Part shown: positions 11,104-22,862 of the stretch, one piece after another
Layout: every line of letters starts with the position of its first letter
Numbering within the stretch: the stretch's first letter is position 1
DNA from: Toxonevra muliebris
Lineage: Eukaryota > Arthropoda > Insecta > Diptera > Pallopteridae
Reading direction: 5' to 3'
Length of the DNA: 64,000 nucleotides
Assembly (NCBI GenBank): GCA_963691655.1
Contig: OY829326.1
Location: 139,394,998-139,458,997, forward strand
Position numbers and translations under genes: made by a program
Notes under the pieces: model-generated
Told to the model about the DNA's origin: nothing
The model's database searches: none
Seen by the model: the letters and a program-made list of their open reading frames with translations, nothing else

Positions 11104-12341
11104 GCTGTAAAAGAATATAATCAATTTAATTGCAATGCCTTGAAGTCACAGTTAATAATCGACAATTCATTATTGCAGTTACTGAATAACATATTTGACT
11201 CCAGAATAAAAAATGCAGTTGGAAACCTTTTTTGGAGTCGCCGATTGGTTATTCATTTAGAAAAGTCTTTTCAAGATTCAAGAGAATGCAATTTTTTTTA
11301 AAATCATGAGACTACAAGTTTTATGACTCCAAAGTCACCACTGCTTTGAAGTCACTTGGAGTCACTTGAAGTCATTTGGAGTCACTTGACTGCTCTTGAA
11401 CTCAAATGCAGTCATTTGGAGTCAATTGCAATTTGAAGTCAACTGGAGTCACTTGAAGTCTTTTGGAATCAATTGGGGTTTTGATTTCAATTGGAGCCAC
11501 TTGGAGTCAATTGAAGTCCCTTGGGATTTTTAAATCAATTGGAGTCAGTTGAAGTCAATTGGGGATTTGAAGTCGATTGGAGTCACTTGGAGTCAATTGA
11601 CTTCAAGTGACAAGTAAAAACAAGAATTATTTGATGAACATATATCTTATAAAGCTAGCTGCGCAGTGGGAAAAATAATTTAACAAGAGCTTAATTTTTA
11701 CAACACTTCTACTAAACCAATGTATTGCTCAAAATCGAATTTTATGACTTACACCTCTTTTGCAAGTAGCGACTCATATATTAGAATTGGCTTCACATTC
11801 CATTTGATTCCAATTGACTCCGAGTGACTCCAATTGACTTCAAATCCCAATTGACTTCAATTGACTCCAATCAACTTCAATTGACTCCAAGTGACTTCAA
11901 ATCCCTAATTGACTGCAAATAAATTCAATTGATTCCAATTGACTTTAAATCATCAATTGACTTCAAGTGACTTCAAGTGGCTCCAATTGACTTCAAAATC
12001 CCAATTGATTCCAAAAGACTTCAAGTGACTTCAAATTGCAATTGACTCCAAATGACTGCCTTTGAGGTCAAGGGTATTCAAGTGATTCCAAGTGACTCCA
12101 AGTGGCTTCAAAACAGTCATGATTTTGGTGTCATAAGATTTGCAGTCTGATGATTTCAGAAAAATATTCCCTTGACTCTAAAAAAGACATTTTTAAATGA
12201 ATAACCAATCGGCGACTCCAAAAAAGGCTTCCAACTGCATTTTTTATTCTGGAGTCAAATACGTTATTCAATAACTGCAATCAAAAGTTACTCTTCATTT
12301 GTGACTTATATCCTCAATTGATTGCATTCTTTTACAGGTCT
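11104..12341. mobile_element. Foldback-type element with repeat-built arms
   Basis: The left arm (about 11104-11620) and right arm (about 11790-12341) are inverted copies of each other. Both start from CTGTAAAAGAAT, pass through a unique block (ATTTGACTCCAGAATAAAAA, then GGAGTCGCCGATTGGTTATT) and continue into dozens of degenerate 10-mers alternating GGAGTCACTT, GAAGTCAATT and similar. About 170 bp separate the arms. This is the architecture of Drosophila Foldback/Galileo-type elements, whose long inverted repeats contain tandem subunits. No transposase is present, so it would be non-autonomous. I could not identify a target duplication. It lies 65 bp after the LINE fragment ending at 11039. 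Confidence 0.8.
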
Positions 12342-13417
12342 GATCCACAGCTCTTTTCACAATACCATCAATTATCATCGCTTAAAATGTCTTAATACAA
12401 TTCTACAAGTCATAGCAGTTATGACTACATCTCGGAAAGATTCTTCTAAATAAAAATAATTTTCTACCTGCATAAACATTATTTTTTCTTCCAGTATTTC
12501 AACTTTTTATTTATTTTCATTTCTTAGTGTATCAACTGCTTGTGACATCATGCACAAGCAGATCCAGAGATTTCCTAAGGGGGTTATTAATATTTTCGTA
12601 TTTTATATTTGATTCATGGTGAACGATCAAACTGTATGAGACTTCATCAGAAGCATCGGATATCATTCTCCTAGCATCGGCTAGTACATGTGCTATATGT
12701 ATTCTCTTACTCACCCAGTGATTTCCCTAGGGGAGAAGGGTATTCAAATTTTCTTTCCTCTTAAATTTGTTTTTGATTTAGGACCTACGATTAAAGTTTA
12801 TGATATTTTCATCGGCAAAGGGGGAACGGGACTTAACCCCAAAACACCCCCTTCTCCCTATCATTAGATCCGGTAGTGCATGTATGTATATGATAAAGGC
12901 AGAAACAAAAAAAGCTCAACAGAACATATTTTCCATCCAGCTGCATACCTGCTACTTAAATATGTTTCTATATTGGCCACAATATTAACCTTAGTAATAT
13001 ATTTTTCTGTTTTCCAAGATATCAACACCAATATACCAAATTTTCATGCAAACACAGCAGGCGGTACTCTCGTACTTGATGACGACAAAAACAGAAAACA
13101 GAATATCATACCTTGTTGCAATGAAACCACAACATAATGGCGTTAAAGTTGAAGAGACCACCGGAAGAGATGGAAGGAGTACAGAGACGCAGAGCACATA
13201 AAGCAAAGGTTACATGCCACAAAAGTAAATCCCAACAAAATGATTTTTAAGTTTGGCAACCAAAATGCTGTTATAGTGTTTTCTTCCCATAAGCCTTTTC
13301 TATTCTATTATTTTCTTTTTCAATTCTTATTTTTCTCATCTGCAATGTTTGGTAATCGCTTCACACTTATTCACTATACAAAACGTCTTCCTGGCATGCC
13401 CCACATTAACACCCACC

Positions 13418-13448
<31 letters not shown>

Positions 13449-14799
13449 AGTGAGTAATGCATTATTTTCAACAAATCTATATTGTGAAAGAAAATATGTA
13501 TAGATGTCTGTATGTGTGCATAAGAAAATCAATTTGGCGGGAAACTGCATCATCTCAGAATGACACCGTTGAGAGATTCAAAGCTGCCATTAAAGGCTTC
13601 ACACAATCTGCTTGCTATATCGCTTGCAAATGCCCCACCTACTTATATAAACTTACACAATCACACAGGCATACACATACATGCATTGCATAGATACTCG
13701 TAGCTTTACTAATATGAAAACAGAAGAAAGATAAAAAACAAAACAAACAAGAAAGAAAAGAAAGAAAAAGACTTATCATTGAAATCATTGCTGCGCGCTC
13801 TGCAATTCTTAAATCCAAGTCATGTCAGCCGCAAGATAAGTTCTGCATCAATTCAATTTCAATTTTACTTTACCGCAGCCTTGCGGCGAAAGCTTCTTCC
13901 TGTTGCTACCAGTGTCTTGACTACTTGCAACAAAAATGTACGCGCAAATATCTTCGGCATACGTAAAAGTGAATTGTTTTTCCAATCAGCGAAGAACGAA
14001 GAAGTAAATGAATGAAAGAAAGAAATCAAAGATATTCCATATGTACGTAAGTCCAAGTTTAATATTTACTCGAAAAGATATTGTTATTTTTTTAAGTTTA
14101 AAACGTATGCACACTAAAGTGTTGGGTTGCCAACTTGCATTGAATTTTCAAGCATAAATACAAAAATCATTGTACTGTGTTAGTTAATTTCAGTTAGTTT
14201 TTTTTTTTTGTCCCAGTCACTATTGGGTAAGGTATGATTATACAATCCTAATGAACGGTACATGCCGTTATATACTTTTTTTATTTGGCTCGCTGACAAC
14301 GAATCTGGTCTCAGTCTCTTCAAGTCACACTTGGATTTTGAAGTAGCTTTTTTATTTTTTGAAAAAAATGTGCTTCAAAGGTTTTGAAAAATTATAATTC
14401 ACTAAGAATACTAAAAAAAAGGACAAAAAAATTTGTTTTTTTCCAACTAGTAAAAAAAGATAAATATTACTCATACCACATGTAGAACTTTTACATAATA
14501 CTTATGGTAACACTGTGTGACACATTTGTTTTGCATTTGGTTTGACTTTGAATTCTGAAAGAAAAAATACCATTGAGCAATTTTACATTCATAGTTTTTC
14601 TATGTTTGTAAAGTTAAGCACTAATTTTTCGTTTGAAATTTTCGTTCTGGAACAGAGTTTAAAACTTTTCAAAATTAATACAAAAATAAAAAAAATTATC
14701 AGATCTTTGTAAATTTGGTCTTATTTAATAGGTAATAAAATGAGAAATCTTCTAAAATATTTAATGGAATTTTTCCACTATCAGATGGTGCGTTAAAAG
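12342..14799. other. Gene-free stretch with a (GT)n microsatellite
   Basis: A (GT)n tract runs at about 13422-13448. Open frames at 12532-14056 show no recognised domain and no gene-like start context. GTTGCCAACTTGC near 14128 and GGTAACACTG near 14506 are instances of a recurring short motif. Confidence 0.5.
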
Positions 14800-15165
14800 C
14801 GTTTAGCTTGCATGTAGGGTTTCCATATTTTTACGGAATTTTAAAAACTAATTTGGTTCGTAGGACAAGTACGCTGTTCTCGGAACTCTACTGAGCTTCC
14901 GAACAATGTAGCTTTTACCTAGGCCAACAAACTGGCCATCAAACTATTGCACCGTAAATTAGTATCTGGCACACTGTTGCTGTGTAATTAGGCTTTCCTC
15001 ACCCATAACTCTTTATTGGATTTCCAATTTAGTTTTGCGTCCAACAAAACTCCCAAGTATTTGGCCTGAACTGATAGTGCCAGTTGTTGTCCATTCAATG
15101 AAGGAAGGTTGAAGGTTGGAATTTTTGTCTTAGTTAATATTTTCACTTAATAATATTGACGGCGT
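14800..15165 (-). pseudogene. LINE RT thumb remnant, related to the 56 kb LINE
   Basis: Read on the minus strand this encodes KTKIPTFNLPSLNG, then LALSVQAKYLGVLLDAKLNW, then (after a frameshift) LIYGAIV-stop-WPVCW. It aligns in order with the post-YADD part of the LINE at 56162-58421 (KYKIPTFSLPKING, VKYLGLVLDPKLQ, YGSVFWWPA). Stops and frameshifts make it dead. Only the fragment between the palm and the RNase H domain is present. Confidence 0.75.
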
Positions 15166-16864
15166 ATTTTTCCAGAGTCCTGGTACAGCTTGTGGCTCAT
15201 CCACGACAATGAATGAACTTAATCGTAAAAATCTCTCTTTCTATGGATATCGGCTTACCAAAAGTTCCCCTGCTAATCTAAATTCAGAGGCATCTTTCGA
15301 TGACCTCATGCAAATGTACTTCAATTACTTCAATCATCTTAGTTTCTTTGCTTTTTTCGTCCTTTGGGGCATTTTGTCTCTTCTGTGATATGAACAAGAT
15401 TCACCACTAGTTTTTTAAATATTCGTTACTAACTACCAATATAGTTGGCAACACTTAATGCGAATTTAGAACGTTACCGGCGTAAAAATTTATTTAAAAA
15501 TGCAGCTGCCGCATAAAATGAAATAAGAAAAAAAAACAACAATGCATGCCTGACCGTTTTATAGACAATGTGAATTTATGCACTTAAATGAAGTGTGATA
15601 TTTGCTTGTTGAAACATCCAAGTACACACACATACATACAACTGCAATATTATATGCTTGGTGTGTTGTTATCCATGAAATGTATCGATTTTATTGATGG
15701 CCGTCATTGTGTAAATATGTGTTGCATTTATACTATAGGTTAGGAGCTTAAATTTAATTAAGCTCACAGACTCAATCACTCAGTTCATTCGTTGTTATTC
15801 ACTAGCTACTAGCTTTCTAAATTTTCGGCAGAAAACTGCAGAAATTTACTTTTCAAAGCAAATTAACTTCTTTGTTTATTCTCAATGTGCTTGATTGTGT
15901 ATGTGTATGTAAATTTGCTTTCATATAGTTATATTGAGATATATCCCACTGGAAAATGAGGGTAAATTGCCATATGCTCAGTGACTGGTTCAAAGTAACC
16001 GTTCACCGAACTGATTCAATGAGGATATAGAGAGTGAAAATTCGTTTGTGTTTTCTATACCCTTCTTTTAATATAAATAAAAATAAGAAAACTAACACCA
16101 CCAGCTTGCGGACTAGAACTTGCAATCCCTCGGTTCATATACATACTTGCGTACACACTGGATATTCATTTGAGCGACGCACTGACCTTTTGGCGGACGC
16201 CGTTGCAAATTTTTATGTTGTACACAACATTTTTATCTGTGAAAATTCACTTTCTTTTTTTTTCGTTTTCTATCTGCGTCATGCCATATAAACCGCGGCC
16301 AAAAATAGTAAGCTTTGTTTAATATTAATAACATTCGGTAGTCAAGATTATCTAATTAAAGTAAAGTCGTATGCCAAAAATGGTATACCACGCCCACCTC
16401 CCATTTAAATCAAACACTTAAATTGCAATAATATTTAAAAAAATATCTGTTGCATAATGACGGAATTTGGTGTGTAGCTGTATAAGAACTTCTTTGTGCA
16501 ATGAAGAAAAAATTGGTGTGTTGCACGCCTACTTAAGAAAATTGCTAAAACATCAGAAAAAGGAGCTCCATAAGAATGAAACTGAACATTTTAATTTATA
16601 AATCAGTTTTCTTATCCTTCAATATAATAAAGCTGCCACATGCCATTTAAAAACTCTCAAAATTCTAAACAATTTTTCTATAGACACTAAAAACGATAAA
16701 ACATAAATTAATAATATCCTGGTACAGTCTTAATAAAGCCATTTTCATGTACCGTTATATCAAAAACCTTATATGATGAAGCAAAATAGTCTTCAGATTC
16801 GAGCTCAGCGGTCCCAAATTATTCTAGACTACATGTCAAATCACCAGTCCTATGGAAAAAGCAC
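15166..16864. other. Gene-free AT-rich stretch
   Basis: No supported coding region. A minimal frame at 16034-16291 has no domain. TAGTTGGCAACACTT near 15441 is another copy of the short GGCAACACT motif scattered over the window. Confidence 0.45.
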
Positions 16865-17276
16865 AATTTTGGTGACACAGTCGCTATCATCAATATTATT
16901 CGATATTCAATATTGTATACTGCTCTCCAGACAACATTTCATCTAAAATGTATTCTTGGATTCTTTGCCTTGGTGATTTGCTCCGATAACATGAGAAGAG
17001 AAACCATCAGATCACGATTTGATGCTTCTGGCGAAGTTTTCTTGTAAAATTTAATCAAACTTTTCTTATATCTTTGTGGCGCGATTCTAAAGCTTCCTCA
17101 GATAGGGCTCCGATTGGCAAACTGAAGTGCTTGACTATGTCGGTGCCATCAACAAGGACCTTGTGGACTGTTATTGGCATATCATTGGTTTCAAGGAAAA
17201 ATGTAAAAAACTTGAAAAATCGCAGTTCTCCGCAGATAATCTTTCTCAAATTAGTGAAACTTGTGACATTAGTCAT
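16865..17276 (-). pseudogene. Remnant of an uncharacterised multicopy arthropod protein
   Basis: The minus strand begins near 17276 and, from the second Met (about 17180), reads MPITVHKVLVDGTDIVKHF, then LPIGALSEEALESRHKDIRK. A frameshift near 17055 is followed by FYKKTSPEASNRDLMVSLLM and a stop near 16948. From memory this resembles the C-terminal region of long, unnamed proteins repeated in many arthropod genomes ('VHK-L-HG, LPIG-LSEEAQE-RNKD'). I cannot name the family or its function. The frameshift and missing N-terminus indicate a relic. Confidence 0.5.
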
Positions 17277-18389
17277 ACTTGTGACGTTATTATATGTTAA
17301 AATTGAAAATATATTTTGATATACATTTTTTCAAATAACGGTAAAAATCGCATGGTTAAACAAAGAGTCAAAAAAATAGTGTTACCACATTGTGCAGATT
17401 TTATATTTTTCCCACATATTCATTTTGCCTACATTTATTTGTTAATAAGTGAAATATGGCAATTAAATTAGAAATAAAAGATATAACCTTTTCCACGCAT
17501 AGTAAACGTTTTCATAAAAGTTCGGCTTTGTGGTTGTCGCGTGCCTGAACCTATAGGTTTATCGGAGAGAAAATTTAGTTACTTTTTATATGGAATATTA
17601 TCTCTTACATATCATTAAAATTTTTAAAAATCTTCAACATGACTTTTTCTTTTTTTTTGCCGCCTCGTTACACTGTGCGTCACTCTGTTTCTTTTTTGTT
17701 CAAATGGCTTTAAATTGATCGCACAAAACAATGTCCATGTAGCTCAGTAATTAAGCACGATTCTCGATAGTCTACAGTCACGACCTCGATCCTAGAAAAC
17801 TTCAGAAAAATATTTTAATTGTAATTTGTTATTTGATAAAAATAATATCAGCCATTCCAGATTAAACGTAACAAAAAAAACCAAATCTCGACCTGATCAT
17901 TTTAGATTTGCTTCAAACTTTGTCCATGGTTTTATTTTAGACCAAATCCAACAAAAAGGTATACAAAAAAATTCTGGTACAGTTTTCACCGCAGTTGCCA
18001 GAGCGAACCAAATCTCCGAAATTGACTGTATCGAATCACAGAATCATCCATAATTCAGTCATTATACTACCGACATGCATGTATAAGGTATTGTTGGGAA
18101 GGTAATAAGACGGGCTACAAAATATATTATTATTTAGTTTTGTTAATTCTTAAAGTTAATTATTTTTTAAATTAATTCATTAAAATTTAATTTGCAAAAA
18201 CCGTGTCATAGTCCCGAAAATTTAAATTTAAAATTTTGTGTTCCTTTAAGAAGACTAAATTACCTTTTCTTTGGCTTTTTATTCGAGGTGGTGACTCAAA
18301 CAGTTCAAGAGATATGAGTATTTTAATATTTTAACACTGCATTAAATTAGAAATTAATCTCGTTTTTATGTTTCAACCAACTTTTTTTT
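17277..18389. other. Gene-free stretch with a tRNA-like relic
   Basis: Apart from the tRNA-like segment at 17733-17800, no coding or repeat structure is evident. The frame at 17826-18053 is open for 75 codons but shows no recognisable family. Confidence 0.45.
17733..17800 (+). tRNA. tRNA-like relic or tRNA-derived SINE head
   Basis: TAGCTCAGTAATTAAGC starting at 17740 matches the pol III A box, and ACCTCGATCCT at 17783-17793 matches the B box. They start 43 bases apart, about the distance in a real tRNA. The acceptor ends do not pair and the anticodon stem is not convincing, so this is most likely a tRNA pseudogene or the 5' head of a decayed SINE. Confidence 0.35.
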
Positions 18390-18780
18390 TTTTTTTTTTT
18401 GGTTTGCATTGTGCAATTGACCAATGCCATCTTTGACCAGCGTCCCGGACAACAAATAAATAGTTATTTTTTCCGAAAAATACGCGATAACGACAAATTC
18501 ATTTGGTTGAAGTTGTTCTTTCTTAAAAGCGAGATAATCTGCCTGTCTTTTGGCAATGTAGTCATGTGAAACCAAATGGATTCGCTTTTGGTTGAATTCA
18601 GAATCAAAATCATCTGCAGGTTTTTCCAAGTTTTTTCCAAAGAAAATCTGCCTATGCACATAATTCGTAAATTAGAATTTTAATAACAGAAAAATAATTT
18701 TGATGGTATAGCAAACAAAACTTACGTAATGGCAACAAAATTAATGCATACAGCCAATATTCATCCATTGTCTGCATAAT
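18390..18780 (-). pseudogene. Remnant of an uncharacterised arthropod protein with a short intron
   Basis: On the minus strand an exon from about 18651 encodes IFFGKNLEKPADDFD, then HDYIAKRQADYLAFKKEQL and QPNEFVVIAYFSEK. After one frameshift near 18470 it continues NYLFVVRDAGQRWHWSIAQC. The pattern 'HDYIAK-Q, L-NE-VV--DFSENY-FVVQDA-Q--HW' recurs from memory in unnamed proteins found in many copies in arthropods; the function is unknown. A clean intron precedes it: GTAAGT donor at 18725-18720 and GCATAG acceptor at 18652, 74 bp long. An upstream exon candidate reads MQTMDEYWLYALILLPL. The frameshift suggests a decayed copy. Confidence 0.5.
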
Positions 18781-18920
18781 ATGCTTTAATATAATTTATT
18801 GAAATGTCTTACCAGAACATTCAGGGCATACATTTAAGTGGCACTTTTCAGTATTGATTAACAATTTTTATCATTCCTAATTAAGCCAAAGCAAAAATTA
18901 CATTATTTGCTACAGGTAAT

Positions 18921-19232
18921 GTTGTGTCGTCCCTAACCTCAAAAAAAAAAAAAAGTTTTTCATATCTCACGTGTCCCAAGTCATCAGAAAATTTCCCAAA
19001 AAACTTATTCTTCATTTTTCATTTCTTAACTTGGCTGTACATACTTTTAGCGTTACCCAGAAATAACGACGTGAAGTGAGTAGGTCTCTGTTTCCTTTGC
19101 GGTGCTTTATTAGAGTGAAAACAAAATTAATAATGAAGAGTAAGTTTTTTGAGAAATTTTCTGGTGATTCGGGACACGTGAGACACGAAAAAAAGTTTTT
19201 TGGGATTTTTAATTTTTTGAGGTTAGGAACAA
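18921..19232. repeat. Inverted repeat, arms about 95 bp
   Basis: The arms 18921-19014 and 19134-19232 are reverse complements over most of their length: TGAAGA, then AAGTTTTTTG, GAAATTTTCTG, GGGACACGTGAGA and TTTTTTGAGGTTAGG. About 120 bp lie between them. No coding potential; probably a palindromic non-autonomous element. Confidence 0.7.
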
Positions 19233-19431
19233 CATGAAACATTTTCAGTGGAAAATAATATTAGATTCATGTTCATCAGATACTACACAAAAATAAGCTT
19301 TTCCCGTCGTTTTATGATGACTTTGGAAAGCGTAAGACCCAAAAAAACAGCCTTTTTGGACCTTTTTTGAGGTTAGGGACAACATGTGACATTTCCCGTG
19401 AAAAATAATATTAGATTCATGTTCAGCGAAA
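19216..19431. repeat. Direct repeat of a roughly 67 bp segment
   Basis: The segment TTTTTGAGGTTAGG, then ACAACATG, then AAAATAATATTAGATTCATG occurs at 19216-19282 and again at 19365-19431. Diverged relatives of the TTTTTTGAGGTT core appear near 22028 and 22192, so it is part of a dispersed family. Confidence 0.65.
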
Positions 19432-19439
19432 AAAAATAT

Positions 19440-20681
19440 ACGAAAAAAGGCTTTATCTATTTTTTTAAGATAATTTGGGTAAACGTACGCTTCATAAAAC
19501 TATTATTTTAAGGTGAGGTGGTAGACTTGCAGCCGCCATATTGGTCCGCCATTTTGCAAAATCTAAAAAAGGTTTTTTTGCATTCAAAACTAGAGATAAT
19601 AAGCTTTCATTTGAACGAGACCTGAGATCTCTTTTTAACTTTAAGAACCAGTCATGTGACAGGATCCGGAATCAATTCCCTTTCCCATAGGGTACATATT
19701 CACTGCACACTAACACATACAATGTATTCCTGCTATCTATTGTAGCAGTTTATGTGTTTCTTTGTATGTTTTGTGTGTGTATACGAACTCCACGTGCATT
19801 TTGTTGCACTCATGCAAAGTTTTTTGTTTGGGTAAAACTTTAGCATTTTTGGTTCTTTGTTATTAAAGTCTCCCAATGCGGTTATGTATTTGAAAGCATC
19901 AGTGGCAACGTTTTAAGTAAAATAAGTCAAGAGTTGAAATTAAGTTTGAAGAAACGAGAATAGTTATGCGCGTGTAGATACATATATGTGTGTAAACGTA
20001 TGTCTGATTGTTGTATATATATATCCATGTACACACTTCATTGGTATTATATGAAAATACTTACGCTGAATAACGATTCCGTTAGCTACATATTTATATG
20101 GTTTAAATGAAGTATACATTAAACTCTAACTTACAAAATCTCACAGGAAATATTACTATTCCGAAATTCTGCGAAGAGCGAAGTATTTGCTATGAACAAG
20201 AAAGGTAAATAAAATTTACGAAAATGCCAAACAGATTTCAGTGACATGAAAAATGAAATGTTCATGTATGTAATCATATAGTTCATATTGTGTAAACCAA
20301 AATACAAAAAACACTACATGATATAAACGCAAATATTTGAGACACATTTGTGTATCTACACATACATACATACGTATCTATGCACTAGTGGTTCCAAGTG
20401 GGAGCGGAGCTTTCACTGCAAAAATCGCTGTTTTTCAATACATGGATTGCAATCATTTTAAAATTTATGCAGTCGCTGGCGGATCCAAGGGGTCGCTATT
20501 TTGGGCACACCATCCACCATTCTGTCCTTGGATCTACTAGTTTATGTGCATATATGTGTTTCTAATATGTTGTGGCAAAAAAATAGCAGATTTTTTTCAC
20601 TTTAATGGGAAATTTTGTTGAGTAGAAAACTATGTGCATATGTATGCATGTGTAACCTTTAATATCAAAATCAAGGCTTAA
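19440..20681. other. Gene-free stretch
   Basis: GT- and TA-rich microsatellite tracts lie near 19970-20030. Nothing else stands out except the GCCATATTGGTCCGCC string near 19535 related to the repeat at 2455-2690. Confidence 0.45.
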
Positions 20682-20752
20682 GGGGTTATATAGGTACGTT
20701 TTCATGAGTCAAAAAATCTAAAAAATGTTTATGACTTATTTCGAATAAACAT

Positions 20753-20823
20753 AGGTTTGGTTAGGTTGGAGTGGCTGTCGAGAGACACACTTAGGCCTGA
20801 ACGGCCCACTGTGATACCACATA
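20753..20823 (-). mobile_element. LINE 3' terminal fragment (short AACCT tail)
   Basis: Read on the minus strand this ends in CCACTCCAACCTAACC after TGTGGTATCACAGTGGG and AGGCCTAAGTGTG. It is a diverged copy of the 3' UTR of the LINEs at 51457-51845 and 56162-58421. Only about 70 bp were retained. ACATAG on both sides (near 20748 and 20818) may be the target duplication. Confidence 0.7.
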
Positions 20824-20890
20824 GTTCTTAGAGCAAACATACTTTCAAGAGTTTATGTTAAAAATTTCAAGTCAATCCGAGCAGTAGATC

Positions 20891-20950
20891 GCACTTTATT
20901 CATGAACAGCAACTCGATTTGTAGCGCGCTGCTGTACATGAATAAAGTGC
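20891..20950. other. Long near-perfect hairpin
   Basis: Bases 20891-20911 pair with 20930-20950 with one mismatch in 21 positions, across an 18-base loop. The arms begin GCACTTTATTCATG. It lies inside the TTAA element at 20682-22487 and has no overlapping gene. Confidence 0.7.
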
Positions 20951-22862
20951 ACTCAAAACTTTAAACGTGATTTTCTCCGAATGATGTTTTTTGAAAAATG
21001 CCTTTGCGGTGACCGCGATATCTCAAAAACTACTTGACCAATTTATCTAATTTTTTTTTTAATTTTATTACTACTTACAATACGGAGTACTTGAACAATC
21101 ATTTTTTCATGTGCAGTCTTAACTAATAATTTTTTTTAAATACATTTTTGAGACTCAAAAAATCGACTTTTTTTTGCATCATGTTTTCCGTATGAGAAAA
21201 AGGCCTTTTTCAAAATTTTTCGTTCAAGTACTCGGCGCTGTAGTACACAACTGTAAATTTTTTGTCTTTTTGATTACAATTGAGTTGTTGGCATTCAATC
21301 GTGGTCACCGCCAGACTCTGTATCAGGACAAGAACTACAATTTCTACAATTTTCAATATTTTTTCATATGCGACCACAAGGCCGTGTTTAGGGGGGGATC
21401 TGGGGGTTCTTCCTCCCCCCCCCCCAAAATGTGGAAACTTTATTCTAATTTTAGAGATTAATTGCCAATGGATGGAAAAAAACTGTAAATAAAATCTATT
21501 TAACAATATTTTTTATTTCCATCGGTTTTTTTTTCTAAAAAGTCATATATAAAAAAAATTAATTTGAAATCTTACTTACACTATGCGATCAAATCCGATT
21601 TGTTTTGTTGATACTGAGCACTCCTGCATGCATAGTTTTTCTAGGTCAGTAACTGTTTTTGATTTAAAGTTTCGTCCTGAATCAGTTTGAAAAGATTAAA
21701 AATTAATAAAAAATAGAAAAAATTATCGGATCCTTGTAAAATTAGACTTGCTTGAACCCCATTTTTTTCCTAAAACGTGACGTGATGGGAAGTTTTTGAA
21801 CTCAGATTCGTGTTCAACGTGAAAAGTTCTTTCGCAAAAACTCCATCTTATTAGCAAAACCCATGCAGTTTAGGAGGCAATCTTAAAATATAATTAATTT
21901 TTTAACGCATTATTGGTAAGAGCACCACGAAAGATCTCAACCTCATTCCTTATCATTGATAATGGCTCAAATTCCCAATGATGATCATTTGAAAAAAAAG
22001 AGCGTCTACTATTATTGGTAATTTTTTTGAGGTTGGGTACAGCATCAGTAGTGGGAAGTCAATGAATTAATGAAATTATGTCTTTCACGATAAAAAAAAA
22101 AAGTACATTTGAATGCACATTGAATAATATTTATTTCAAAAAATTTTATTTGATTATTCTGTGAATTTTTTGTCACTTTTGGCCATTTTTTTTGAGGTTA
22201 AGATTAAAAAAAATCGGAAAATTTTTCCTAAAATTTTAATTTTATAGGGTTCGTCAAATGTATCATCGATTTAATTTATTGTATTTAAAAATCAGTTTGA
22301 AAACCAGAATGAAAACCTCCCCCTCCCCTCCCCCCTTCTGGCTACGGCCCTGTCCGACCACTCTTTTTTTTCTTAAGAATATGTACTATGTATACCTGTT
22401 ATGCTAGTTTCAAATAAATTATTTCAAATAGTCCAAAAAAATCACAAATATGCCCTAAGCTTCCCGTACCAAAACGTATATAACCCCTTAATTATTGTGT
22501 CAATGATAGAAAGATTTGAGTAAATACATTAAAGGTGATTAAAGTTTTTGATTTTCTAAAACTAATAAAACGCTTTTATATAATTGATTTTATAAGTACA
22601 ATTCCTCTTTGTAGTACAAAAATACAATATCGTTTATGTAAACAGTATTTTAGGAGATTTATTTTTCGAATTGGCAACACTTTTTTGAGCCGAACAACAT
22701 TCAATTTTACAGCTGTTGGCTTATTTATTCATTTTGAATATTCATTTCATCATGTAAAAACTTACACCGAAATAACCCTTACAAATTGTGGAATTTTATT
22801 TCTAAAATCAGTGTTAGTTATATTAGAACTGTTTACGTGTTGTTTGTCCATTTTACAGTACG

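Larger units (their letters stand above)
20682..22487. mobile_element. TTAA-flanked non-autonomous element with GGGGTTATATA ends
   Basis: The left end GGGGTTATATAGGTACGTTTT follows TTAA at 20678-20681. The right end is the inverse, GGGGTTATATACGTTTT, directly before TTAA at 22488-22491. A TTAA duplication plus terminal inverted repeats is the piggyBac hallmark. No transposase frame is seen in the 1.8 kb interior, which holds a LINE tail (20753-20823), a hairpin (20891-20950), G- and C-homopolymer tracts (21391-21425 and 22315-22335) and long A/T runs. Confidence 0.55.

Noticed and set aside
11280..12240. CRISPR-like regularly repeated short units
   Set aside because: The units are degenerate 10-mers without spacers and form inverted arms; the setting is a eukaryotic foldback element.
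18366..18463. Continuation of the minus frame into poly-Lys
   Set aside because: It reads through a T-run after a frameshift; the homologous frame is the neighbouring one.
3237..22685. Scattered GGCAACACT strings (3237, 7121, 14130, 15443, 22672) as promoters
   Set aside because: They recur without nearby genes; a Motif 1-like promoter role cannot be supported, and they may belong to dispersed repeats.
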